Assembly (NCBI GenBank): GCA_016222805.1
Contig: JACRQG010000007.1
Coordinates: forward strand, 186,001 to 250,000
DNA: 64,000 nucleotides
Origin: Verrucomicrobiota bacterium
Lineage (GTDB): Bacteria > Verrucomicrobiota > Verrucomicrobiia > Opitutales > Opitutaceae
Direction of reading: 5' to 3'
Below, one piece after another: positions 56,590 to 64,000 of the stretch; position 1 is the first letter of the stretch, and every line of letters begins with the position of its first letter. The notes beneath the pieces were generated by a model, which had not been told where the DNA came from, made no database searches, and was given only the letters and a program-made list of their open reading frames with translations. The position numbers were made by a program, and so were the translations under genes.

Positions 56590-59500
56590 CTAGGCCGGGG
56601 CGATGCGGAGGCGGACCACGACCCAACCTTCAGGGGTGGCGGTGGTCAGTTCGTGCCGGTCGGGAAAGGCGTGGGCGAGGCGCTCCCGCAGGTTTTCGAG
56701 GCCGATGTGGGTCGCGTCGGGGGTGCCGGTGGGCTCGATCCAGCGACCGGTGTTGGCCACTTCGACTTGTATGCGGCCATCGTCGAGGCGTTGTGCCGAG
56801 AGCCGCACCTTCAGCACCTCCGGGCTGGTCTGCCCGCCGTATTTGACCGCGTTCTCCACGAGAGGGAGCAGCAGAAACGCAGGCAGTCGGTAATCGCGGA
56901 GTTCCTCCGCGAGCTGCACGTCGAGCTGCAGCCCGTCCTCCCAGCGGATCTTCTCGATCTCGAGGTAGTTCGTAAGCATGGCGAACTCCTCGGCAAGGGT
57001 GCGGGTTTCCTCGTTGCGGCGCGTCAGGGTGCCACGGCAGAACTCCGCCAGCTTGGCGACCATCGTCCGCGCGGAGGCCGGCTTGGCGATCACGAGGCCG
57101 CTGACGGAGGTGAGGGCATTGAAGAGGAAGTGGGGGTTGAGCTGGTAGCGAAGCAACTCGAGGTCGGACTTTTCCTGGGCGAGCCGGGCCTGCTGCGCGG
57201 CCAGCCGCGCGGAGATCTTCTCGTCGAGTTCGAGTTGGTGCAGCCGGGCGAGTTCGAGGTTCTGCACGCGGAGTTCTTCGGTGCGGGCGGTGATGATGGC
57301 CTCGAGTTCGGCCGCCCGGCGGCGCAGCGTGCGCGTGCGGTAGCGCACGGCCTCGCGGAGCACCAGCAGCGAAACCCCGGCGTAGGCGGCATAGGCCCAG
57401 CCCGTCAGCCACCAGGGCGGCGCAATCCGAAAGCGGAACCGCGCCTCCGGGCTGGCCCGGCCGTCGTCGTCGCGCGCCTGGACGCGCAGCGTGAAGTCGC
57501 GATACGGGAGGTTGGTGAAGTCGCGTTGCGCCGTGCGGGTCCAGGCGGTCCAGGTGGTTTCCAGTCCCTCCAATTGCGTGCGGAAGAACGTTTGGTTGCG
57601 GCCGCGCAGGTCACCTGCGTACGAGGGAGCGGCGAAGTGGAGCCGCAGGGCGTTCTGGCGGTGTTCGAGTTCGAGGAGCGGAGATGGGGCGCTGGCGCCG
57701 GCTCCGTCCGCCCACAACAGGCGGCCGTCCGCGGCCTCGATCCTGCGGAGGCGCGCGGCGAGCGAAGGGGCGGGGCGGGCCGGCGTCCACGTGAGGTCAT
57801 ACGACACCAGGCCGGAAGCTCCACCCATCCACAAAGTGCGGGTGACCGGATCGTGGAGCATCTCCAGAGGGGAAAAACGGGGCAGCGCCGGCCCGGGCAG
57901 GGCTTCGGCACGCCAGCGATCGGGGCCGGCCGCGACGAGGCGATAGGTCTGGCGCGACGGCGCCGGGAGTTGGATCCACGGGGTCCCATCCGGACCCACG
58001 CAGGCGACCGCGACTGCGGGCGGCACGGGTGTTCCTTTCGGTGCAGCCCTGGCTCCGGTCGGCATCGGAAGGCCTTCGAGGCGAGTTTCGGGCCCGAATC
58101 GGTCGCCCGTCGGGTCGTGGGCGAACAGCTCTCCGCGGACGATGAGGGTGACGCGATCGCCGAGGACGAAGGCCCGGGTATTGACTTCGTTCAGCCCCGC
58201 CGGAACTCCATCGGCGGGCAGGAAGCGTCGCGTCGGAGCGTCGACCCGGAGGCCGGATCGGAAGTCGATCCGCCAGATGCCGGAGGGTGGACTGACGCCC
58301 CAGATGACACCGGCCGGATGTTCGAGCAGGACGAAGAACGGGCTTCGCAGGTTGGCGCAAGGGCCGAGGCGCTGCCAGCGTTCACCGTCGAGGCGTCCGC
58401 CCCAGAGTCCGTTGGGGGCGCCAAACACGAACGCCCCCGGCTCGGAGCGCAGGGCGGTGAGGCCCTGGTGCGGACGCTCGTCGAGCACCCGGAAGCTGCC
58501 GTCGGGCCGCGCCAGTTGCAGGTTGGAGCCGGCGACGAGCCGGCGATTGCCGACCGAAACGATTCGACGGGGCGCGCCCACCAGGTGGTCGATGAACCGG
58601 AAGCGTCCGTCACTCCCGCGGCGCATGAGGCCTTCGCCGGCGGCGAGGTAGAGTTCGTCCCCGGCGAGGCCGAGGTGGATGAGTGAGCCGTCGAAACCCT
58701 GCGCCGGACCGTGGACGACGTACGGGGAATCGATTTGGGCCCGGACGAGACCGTTGCGCAGGGCGAGCCAGACGCCGCCCTCGGCGTCCTCGGCGAGGGC
58801 TTCGATCCGATTCGAAGGCAGGCCGTTGGCCCGGTTGAGACGCTGGGCGATGCCGCCGGTGCGATCGTACACCACCAGCCCCTCGCGGGCCGTCGCGACG
58901 GCGAGCCGCCCATCGGCGAGGAGCCGGGCATCGACGGCGCCTTCTTCCCCCTGGGGGTTCAGCGACGAGAGCAGGCGAGTGAGAGCCGGGGCGAGGGGGG
59001 CCGCGGTTCCGCCCCCAATCCAGTCGGTCACGGCGTCAACGGGCTCGATCCGATCGCCGCGCAGGCGGTAGCAGCGCCGGCTCGCGGTCTGCCAGTGGGC
59101 GATGTCTCCCACGAGCCAGAACCGCAGCACGGCCCCGCCCTCCGGCAGGGGCCAGAGGCGTGCCGGGCCGTCATCGTCGCCAAAACGAAGGAGGTGCGTG
59201 GCGGTGGCCACGAGCACCCCTTCCGGCGTGCCCACGGCGGCGAAGGCCGAGCGGAGGTTCCGCACCTCCGCCGGAAGCCGGCTGCTCATGGAGATCGCCT
59301 GGAACTCGCCGCGCACATCCGGGGTCAGACGGCAGATGGTGTCGTCGTTGGCGGTCCAGATGCGGCGGCGATGGTCGAGGGCGAGGGCCCGCACCGTCGG
59401 GCGACCCGGCACGCGGAGGAGCCGCCAGCGCGCCCCGTCGAATTCGAGGAGCCCGGTGTTGTTGGCGACATAGATGTATCCGGAGGCAGGATGCTGCAGG

Positions 59501-59730
59501 ACCGCGCGGTTGCCGGGAGCGGCGCCGTAGTCCTCGGCGGTCCAGACGCGCAGCAGCGGGGTGCCCGTGGCCCGGGGAGAGGGAGCAGTCGCGGCCGGCA
59601 GCGATCCCGCCAGGGCGAGGGCCCCGGCGAACAGCAGACGGCGGAACTGGGGGTGGGTGGGGAGGATGGCCGTCAGCTTATGGCGATCCGCGAAAAGGCG
59701 AGCCGGGACCGCGGCCGGGACGGACGGCAC
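56590..59730 (-). CDS. Propeller sensor histidine kinase (LytS-type kinase core)
   Basis: This 1046-residue membrane sensor begins with a signal or anchor region (LLFAGALALAGSLPAATA) and about 600 residues of two-component regulator propeller repeats (for example HPASGYIYVANNTGLLEFDG, LALDHRRRIWTANDDTICRL). A Y_Y_Y-type immunoglobulin domain comes next (NLPYRDFTLRVQARDDDG), then one membrane helix (about 770-795) and a coiled coil. The kinase is of the His_kinase/GHKL type, with His867 in LRYQLNPHFLFNAL, the N-box LLPLVENAVKYGG and the G-box HIGLENLRERL. The layout resembles the sensors of Bacteroides carbohydrate systems but without a fused regulator. It begins one base after the CobW-type gene stop, and the LytTR regulator lies downstream. 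Confidence 0.92.
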   Translation of the reverse strand: MPSVPAAVPARLFADRHKLTAILPTHPQFRRLLFAGALALAGSLPAATAPSPRATGTPLLRVWTAEDYGAAPGNRAVLQHPASGYIYVANNTGLLEFDGARWRLLRVPGRPTVRALALDHRRRIWTANDDTICRLTPDVRGEFQAISMSSRLPAEVRNLRSAFAAVGTPEGVLVATATHLLRFGDDDGPARLWPLPEGGAVLRFWLVGDIAHWQTASRRCYRLRGDRIEPVDAVTDWIGGGTAAPLAPALTRLLSSLNPQGEEGAVDARLLADGRLAVATAREGLVVYDRTGGIAQRLNRANGLPSNRIEALAEDAEGGVWLALRNGLVRAQIDSPYVVHGPAQGFDGSLIHLGLAGDELYLAAGEGLMRRGSDGRFRFIDHLVGAPRRIVSVGNRRLVAGSNLQLARPDGSFRVLDERPHQGLTALRSEPGAFVFGAPNGLWGGRLDGERWQRLGPCANLRSPFFVLLEHPAGVIWGVSPPSGIWRIDFRSGLRVDAPTRRFLPADGVPAGLNEVNTRAFVLGDRVTLIVRGELFAHDPTGDRFGPETRLEGLPMPTGARAAPKGTPVPPAVAVACVGPDGTPWIQLPAPSRQTYRLVAAGPDRWRAEALPGPALPRFSPLEMLHDPVTRTLWMGGASGLVSYDLTWTPARPAPSLAARLRRIEAADGRLLWADGAGASAPSPLLELEHRQNALRLHFAAPSYAGDLRGRNQTFFRTQLEGLETTWTAWTRTAQRDFTNLPYRDFTLRVQARDDDGRASPEARFRFRIAPPWWLTGWAYAAYAGVSLLVLREAVRYRTRTLRRRAAELEAIITARTEELRVQNLELARLHQLELDEKISARLAAQQARLAQEKSDLELLRYQLNPHFLFNALTSVSGLVIAKPASARTMVAKLAEFCRGTLTRRNEETRTLAEEFAMLTNYLEIEKIRWEDGLQLDVQLAEELRDYRLPAFLLLPLVENAVKYGGQTSPEVLKVRLSAQRLDDGRIQVEVANTGRWIEPTGTPDATHIGLENLRERLAHAFPDRHELTTATPEGWVVVRLRIAPA

Positions 59731-61149
59731 CTACACCAGGCAAGCCTTGAAGGCCTCGGTGAGCTTGGTGCGGTCGAGATTCTTGCCGATGAACACGAGG
59801 GTGTTGGTGCGCGCCTCGCCCGGGCGCCATTCGCGATCGAATTTCGCATCAAAGAGCATGTGCACGCCCTGGAAGACGAGCCGCTTGTTCGTGCCCTTGA
59901 CCGCCAAGACGCCCTTCATCCGGTAGATGTCGCCGCCGCGCGTGCGCAGCAGCTCGCCGATCCAGTCGTTGAGCCGCTTGCCGTCGAGATCGCCCGGGGT
60001 GCTGATACCGACCGACGTGACCGCCTCGTTGTGTTCGTGGGCGGCGTGGAAATCCTGCTGCCAGACGGGCTTCACGATCTCGCCACCGACATACAGGTGG
60101 AGCGGATCGTGGCCGCAGGACTCGAAGACGAGGTAGTGGCCGGCGGTGTCGACCTGAAGCGGGAATCGTCCGTCGCCGTCCTTGAGCAGAAGGCGGTGCA
60201 GGGTGGCGCCCGGCTTCACGGTCTCGCCCTCGCGGGTGCGCGATTCCCAGTCGGAGAACACAAGCGTGGCCGCGCTGATGGCGGCCGCCGTCGGGGGATG
60301 AGCCGCGCCGGGGACGCCGGCCGCGGCCACTGCCGCCACCGGCATGATCACGACGTCGAGTTCGTCCGGGTTGCCATGGTGGTGGTGGGCGTGGTCGCCG
60401 TGGCCATGGTCATGGCCGTGCTCGTGGTCGTGATCATGGTCGCAATGGCCGATCTCGAGCGTATGGGTGCCCGCTGGCAGGGGATAGGCGCCGGCCCATT
60501 CGAAGGGGTACTCAGGCTCGAGGAACTGCGGATCGAGTTCCACCGCGCGGTTCAGGTTGAACCCCCCGACGTCGAGCACGCGATCGAGAGAGATGTCGCA
60601 GTTCACGGTGCGGTGGATCCGCGCGACGGCATTGATGCGGCGGAGGCGCGCTTCGAGCGCGTCGAGGTCGCCGCCGGTCACCAGGTCGGTCTTGTTCAGC
60701 AGGATCACATCGGCGAAGCCCACCTGCTTCACCGATTCGTCGTCCTTGTCCAGATGCTGGGCGACATGCTTGGCGTCGACCACGGTGACGATGGCGTCGA
60801 GGCGGAACGCCTGCTTCATCTCGTCGTCGGTGAAGAAGGTCTGGGCGACGGGGGCGGGGTTGGCGAGGCCCGTGGTTTCGATGAGGATGCCGTCAAGCTT
60901 GTCCTTGCGCTTCAGCAGCCGGCCGAGGATGCGGATCAGATCACCGCGCACGCTGCAGCAGATGCAGCCGTTGTTCATCTCGAAGAGCTCCTCCTCGCTT
61001 TGGATCACGAGCTGGTGGTCGACCCCGACCTCGCCGAACTCGTTTTCGATCACGGCCAGCTTCTTGCCGTGGTATTCGGTGAGGATGCGATTGAGGAGCG
61101 TGGTCTTGCCGGCGCCAAGGAAGCCGGTGAGGACGGTGACGGGGATCAT
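59731..61149 (-). CDS. CobW/COG0523-family metal-chaperone GTPase with His-rich insert
   Basis: This 472-residue G3E GTPase is of the type that delivers zinc or another metal. Walker A is GFLGAGKTT (9-17), the metal-binding C-x-C-C is [13 protein letters not shown] (Cys62, Cys64, Cys65), and NKTD (152-155) is the guanine motif. After [17 protein letters not shown] comes a loop with 14 His within residues 235-258, then an extra beta-rich module of about 80 residues. The CobW C-terminal domain resumes as [17 protein letters not shown] and [20 protein letters not shown]. His-rich loops bind zinc, nickel or cobalt. It follows a DUF3299 gene and a His-rich lipoprotein gene, which points to a metal-homeostasis operon. 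No Zur box is recognised. The start ATG at 61149 directly begins the family sequence. Confidence 0.92.
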   Translation of the reverse strand: MIPVTVLTGFLGAGKTTLLNRILTEYHGKKLAVIENEFGEVGVDHQLVIQSEEELFEMNNGCICCSVRGDLIRILGRLLKRKDKLDGILIETTGLANPAPVAQTFFTDDEMKQAFRLDAIVTVVDAKHVAQHLDKDDESVKQVGFADVILLNKTDLVTGGDLDALEARLRRINAVARIHRTVNCDISLDRVLDVGGFNLNRAVELDPQFLEPEYPFEWAGAYPLPAGTHTLEIGHCDHDHDHEHGHDHGHGDHAHHHHGNPDELDVVIMPVAAVAAAGVPGAAHPPTAAAISAATLVFSDWESRTREGETVKPGATLHRLLLKDGDGRFPLQVDTAGHYLVFESCGHDPLHLYVGGEIVKPVWQQDFHAAHEHNEAVTSVGISTPGDLDGKRLNDWIGELLRTRGGDIYRMKGVLAVKGTNKRLVFQGVHMLFDAKFDREWRPGEARTNTLVFIGKNLDRTKLTEAFKACLV

Positions 61150-61222
61150 GCGGAGAGAAGACGAGAGAAGAGAGGGAGACTTGGGAAGAGAGGAAGACGT
61201 GGGAAACGTGGAAGACGACGGG
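61150..61222. repeat. Purine-rich GGAAGAC-type repeat before the CobW gene
   Basis: Degenerate units such as GAGAGAAGAC, GGGAAGAGAGGAAGAC, GTGGGAAACGTGGAAGAC fill the leader of the CobW-type gene, so its transcript begins with a pyrimidine-rich TCTTCC tract ending at the ATG. The same repeat type marks the isomerase start near 4 kb. The rest of the gap to 61363 shows nothing recognised. Confidence 0.65.
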
Positions 61223-61363
61223 GAGAGGGGCGGTGATTCCGTGTCGGCGAGCGGTGGTTGGTCGAAAGAGAGAGTAAGCGGGAGGGGGAGCAGCAGTCGG
61301 TTATTGTTGGCCGAAGAGCAGGGCGCGGAGGGCGGGAAGAGGCAAGGGAGACGGCACCCGTTC

Positions 61364-62248
61364 CTACCGCGGCTTGAGCAGTCCGTCGCCCTCGAGTTCG
61401 TAGATCCCGGTGAGGTAGCCATCGTCCCAGCGGGCGCGCACGTGGAGGCGGCCAGCGAGGAACATCGGCACATCCTGCACCGGCGGCAGGCCCTCCTTCT
61501 TCATGCGGACGTGCATCCACTCGTTTACTTCCGGCACGATCCCGTAGCAGCAGAGCGTGGGGCTGCTCAGGAAAAAGAACTCCGTTGCCAGGCCTCCCTC
61601 AAGCTTCAGCGGGAGCATGTAGCCGGTGAGCACGACCTTCTTTCCGTCCAGGCGCCGGATCGGGGCGGGCACCTGGGTGAGGACGTCGGGTGCCGCCTGT
61701 CCGGCGGCGAGGGGCTGCGCCGGAGGCCGGAACTTGAAGCCGGCGAGCTGGCTGAAGGCGACCTTGGCGTAGCCGCTGATGGTCTCCAGGGGACCTTCGA
61801 GGGCGGCGAGCGGAGGGCCGGGGTTGGGAGCGGCGGGCGCGGCAGCGGCCGGTTTGGAGATGGTGGATGGGAGTGCCGCCGGCATGCGGCGCTGGGGCCG
61901 GGGGGCGGCGGAATCGGCTCCAATCTCGAGGCCAGGCATCGTCGTCACGAGGGGATCACTCGCAAACTCGCCGGAGCCATGCACGAGGGGATTGAAGCCC
62001 CGGCCGCAACAAACGGAGTGGTCGGCAGAGGGGCCCTTGAACGGTGCCGCCCGGAGCGGAGCTGCGGCGACAAAGGTGAGGGAGGCAAGCAAGGCGCCGC
62101 CGGCCAGGGTGCGGCACCAAGGCGAGACTGCCGAGGAGGTGCGGGACGGAGGCGTCCCGCCACCGTGGCGGAAGGGTACAATCAACCGGCCGAGAGCGTG
62201 ACGCCGATCCCGTTCGCGAGGAGGGGAAAGCAGGGCAGCCCGGTTCAC
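61364..62248 (-). CDS. DUF3299-domain protein
   Basis: This protein of up to 294 residues has a hydrophobic signal or anchor ([18 protein letters not shown]) and a C-terminal DUF3299 domain: [40 protein letters not shown] and the final beta strands [14 protein letters not shown]. The CCYG motif could bind metal or form a disulfide. DUF3299 proteins are found next to metal-transport genes. The ATG overlaps the stop of the upstream lipoprotein gene by 4 bp. The first 45 residues are Arg/Pro-rich and partly encoded by a short palindrome (GGGACGGAGGCGTCCC), so a later start is possible although no in-frame ATG is nearby. Confidence 0.8.
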   Translation of the reverse strand: MNRAALLSPPRERDRRHALGRLIVPFRHGGGTPPSRTSSAVSPWCRTLAGGALLASLTFVAAAPLRAAPFKGPSADHSVCCGRGFNPLVHGSGEFASDPLVTTMPGLEIGADSAAPRPQRRMPAALPSTISKPAAAAPAAPNPGPPLAALEGPLETISGYAKVAFSQLAGFKFRPPAQPLAAGQAAPDVLTQVPAPIRRLDGKKVVLTGYMLPLKLEGGLATEFFFLSSPTLCCYGIVPEVNEWMHVRMKKEGLPPVQDVPMFLAGRLHVRARWDDGYLTGIYELEGDGLLKPR

Positions 62249-62745
62249 TTCGCAGCCTGTGTTGGCGCGGCGGCCGGGGCGGCCGGTCCGGCCTTGAAGG
62301 CGAGGGGCCCGAACTTGGTGCCGCGGATTTCAATGCTGGCGACACTGCCCTGCACGCGATTGACCCCTTTGAGCCAGTCGGCCTGCGCCTCGAATTGGGA
62401 GGTGTCGCCCACGGTTTCGCCGGTCGCGGGGTTGGCGACGGCCTTGAGGCTGAGGGCGCGCGGGCTGCCGCCCACATCAACGGTGGCCTCCAGCGCCGGG
62501 GCCTTGACGCGCACGAAGTTCTCCGCGTGTCCGTCGAGCACCCAGGCGCTGAGCCGGCCGGTCGCCGGGTCGGTGAGCAGCTCCAGATTGTAGGCGTGCG
62601 CGCCGATTTCCACGAGCGTGCCGCCATGCGGGGCGGTGTGGGCGTGGCCGCCACCCGCGGGCTTGTGATCGTGGTCGTGCTTGCCGCAGCCGGCGAGCAA
62701 CGCGATCAGGAACCCGAGGGTGGAAAAGCGGAGAATTCGGCTCAT
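62245..62745 (-). CDS. His-rich lipoprotein, probably metal-binding
   Basis: This 166-residue lipoprotein has a clear lipobox (LIALLAGC) followed by GKHDHDHKPAGGGHAHTAPHGG, in which nine His lie in the first 25 mature residues. The rest is beta-rich (AYNLELLTDPATGRLSAWVL) and resembles small periplasmic proteins linked to metal efflux or uptake. I chose the ATG at 62745, the only one giving the lipoprotein signal. It is the first gene of a leftward operon with DUF3299 (4-bp overlap) and the CobW-type GTPase. Zinc or copper binding is an inference from the His-rich start. Confidence 0.83.
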   Translation of the reverse strand: MSRILRFSTLGFLIALLAGCGKHDHDHKPAGGGHAHTAPHGGTLVEIGAHAYNLELLTDPATGRLSAWVLDGHAENFVRVKAPALEATVDVGGSPRALSLKAVANPATGETVGDTSQFEAQADWLKGVNRVQGSVASIEIRGTKFGPLAFKAGPAAPAAAPTQAAK

Positions 62746-62816
62746 GCCCGCACCATAACCGGAGTCGCCCGCAATTCCAGTGCAACCGCGGCCAAAGTGG
62801 GGCCGCCTCCCAGAAA

Positions 62817-63905
62817 TCAAGGAGCGGTCGCGTAGAGCGCGTTGAAGAGCAGCCTGAAAGTGGCGTGGGTCTGGGCACGGAAAGTGATCTCGGGCGCAAA
62901 GACAAGCAACCGGCCGGATCCGACCGGCGCCTCGAAGCCGACCACGCCATCTTTGAGGTAATGCTGCCCCCACGCCCAGCCGCTCCGCAGCGGCGCCTCG
63001 CCGCCAAACCAAGCCAGGGGCCGGAGACCGCGGGCGACCGCCTCGGGGGCGAGGCGGAAAACCTGGTTTTCGTCGAAGTAGACGTCGACCTCGGCCGGCA
63101 GCCCGCGGGTGGCACCGGCGGCCCGATCGAGCGCCACGCGCAGCACGCTGCCGGGGACGTAGAACTTGTCGTTCGGCAGGGCGCGTTCGCGGCGTTCGGC
63201 GCTGACCTCGACCAGCGCGCTGCGGACCGGGAGTTTGAGGTGGTAGGCCAGGTTGCCGCTGGTGCCGACTGTCACGATCGTGCCGCCGGCCTCGAGAAAC
63301 TCCCGCAGCGCCGGGACACTGCGTTCCGCGCTGAAGCGTCCCATCCGGCCGCGGAACTCCTCCGGCAGGTCCGCCGGAGCGGGATCGCGCGGCGCGTAGG
63401 CGTCGTCGAACGAGGAGTCGGATGCGCCGGCGCCGGGGCGCGGCACGGCTCCGGAAGGCAGAACGATGACGTCGTACCGATCGCGCAGTTTCCCGGCGTC
63501 AATCTGGGGCGGAAAGATCACTTCGAAGGCGAAGCCGTACTGTTCCAGCAGCCAGCGGGTCCAGCCGGACGGCATCGAGCCGCCGTAACGATCCCACAAC
63601 GCGACGCGCGCGGCGGAAACCCGTCGAGCCGTGTCGGGTGCATGGGCGGCTGCGGTTGCCGCCACACCGAGTTCGGCGGCGTGCCTGGTCAGCAGCGCCC
63701 CGGCGGCGGCGGGCACGAAGAAATCGCCCGTTTCCGGCACGACAGAGACCGCCGCGCCGGCTGTCAGCAGCCGGTTGACGAGCACGAAGCTGTCGTTGGT
63801 GTCGCGCCGGACGGTCCAGCCGGCGGAGGACGGCGGCACCGGGAGGGGCGGGGGGGCCTGCAGCTCGCCGTAGGAGTAAGAGCGATTCCGGTTTGGGAGG
63901 GAATC
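62817..63905 (-). pseudogene. C-terminal part of an M14 carboxypeptidase-like protein, probably 5'-truncated
   Basis: The frame encodes about 350 residues matching the region after the catalytic domain of large exported M14-family proteins: GWTVRRDTNDSFVLVNRLL, RVALWDRYGGSMPSGWTRWL, the Rossmann-like YDVIVLPSGAV, FLEAGGTIVTVGTSGNLAYH, and GSGRLLVFAPEITFRAQTHA. The zinc-binding HxxE domain that should come first is absent. Upstream the frame is closed by TGA at 63906-63908 and runs into repeat-like, non-coding-looking DNA. A GTG at 63839 could start a 340-residue protein, but no signal peptide would be present. A decayed gene is the likeliest reading. A separate catalytic-domain gene beyond the window, or a sequence error, cannot be excluded. 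Confidence 0.65.
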
Positions 63906-64000
63906 TCAAAGGTTTGGGAGTCTTTGCCGGTTTCCGGCCCTGACCCCCACCCCGGATTAAACGCCGTCAGAGCGGCCCGGAAAGGCCGTTTTTCGGGCCG
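63880..64000. repeat. Repeat-like non-coding segment at the window edge
   Basis: It holds a direct repeat of GGTTTGGGAG (63890-63899 and 63911-63920), an A/T-richer composition than the neighbours, and at the edge CGGCCCG...TTTTTCGGGCCG, a hairpin with a T-run. It abuts the truncated M14-like frame. Confidence 0.5.

Overview
The window is a high-GC bacterial chromosome segment with no rRNA, tRNA, CRISPR, prophage or transposase that I can see. The gene set points to Verrucomicrobiota, probably Opitutaceae or a close relative. Signs of this are several PEP-CTERM-type secreted proteins, Tat-exported Gfo/Idh and sugar-isomerase proteins, sulfatase and GH95 fucosidase, an ECF sigma factor with a membrane-anchored C-terminal extension, DUF6702 and DUF3299 proteins, and many short palindromic intergenic repeats. 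The taxon is an inference from gene content; no marker gene in the window settles it.

Layout. Bases 1-5.5 kb hold the end of an MFS transporter, then a leftward run of four genes: Gfo/Idh oxidoreductase, sugar-phosphate isomerase, sulfatase and a metallo-beta-lactamase fold protein. 5.7-9.9 kb is a two-gene leftward unit: a sugar nucleotidyltransferase and a 1110-residue GHMP kinase/UDPGP-type nucleotidyltransferase fusion. 10.0-12.3 kb is a rightward pterin cluster (PTPS-like, FolE2, SDR). 12.4-18.0 kb holds a DUF6702-like protein, a PEP-CTERM protein, ruvB, murA and a frameshifted Pro/Arg-rich gene. 18.1-24.7 kb holds dUTPase, a thioesterase, peroxiredoxin, a secreted metalloprotease and clpB. 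24.9-32.3 kb holds another PEP-CTERM-like protein, two tandem pseudo-peptidase paralogues coupled to rhaM, a rhamnogalacturonan acetylesterase, a PLP lyase and a glyoxalase-fold protein. 32.5-36.9 kb holds an OGG-type glycosylase, a small secreted protein, an OppA-like lipoprotein and a broken DUF362 gene.

37.1-42.1 kb is the most unusual block: an ECF sigma factor, a putative anti-sigma protein built like YfbK but lacking its VWA domain, a TonB-domain lipoprotein, a single polypeptide joining an ECF sigma factor to a membrane anchor, coiled coil and TonB C-terminal domain, and a second membrane-anchored coiled-coil protein. A 14+9 bp element is duplicated in front of two of these genes. 42.5-47.9 kb holds a potassium channel, a kelch protein, a GH95 fucosidase and a small unknown protein. 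47.9-59.7 kb is a surface-adhesin system: a 2477-residue repeat protein with a PEP-CTERM tail, a LytTR response regulator and a 1046-residue propeller histidine kinase. A 9-bp direct repeat in the adhesin promoter region looks like a LytTR operator. 59.7-62.7 kb is a putative metal-homeostasis operon (His-rich lipoprotein, DUF3299, CobW-type GTPase). The right edge holds the C-terminal part of an M14-peptidase-like protein whose 5' side runs into a repeat.

Several intergenic spaces carry dispersed repeats: a GTAGCCGG...CCGGCTAC palindrome (four copies), a second GC-rich palindrome family, and a 9-bp GGAAGAC repeat.
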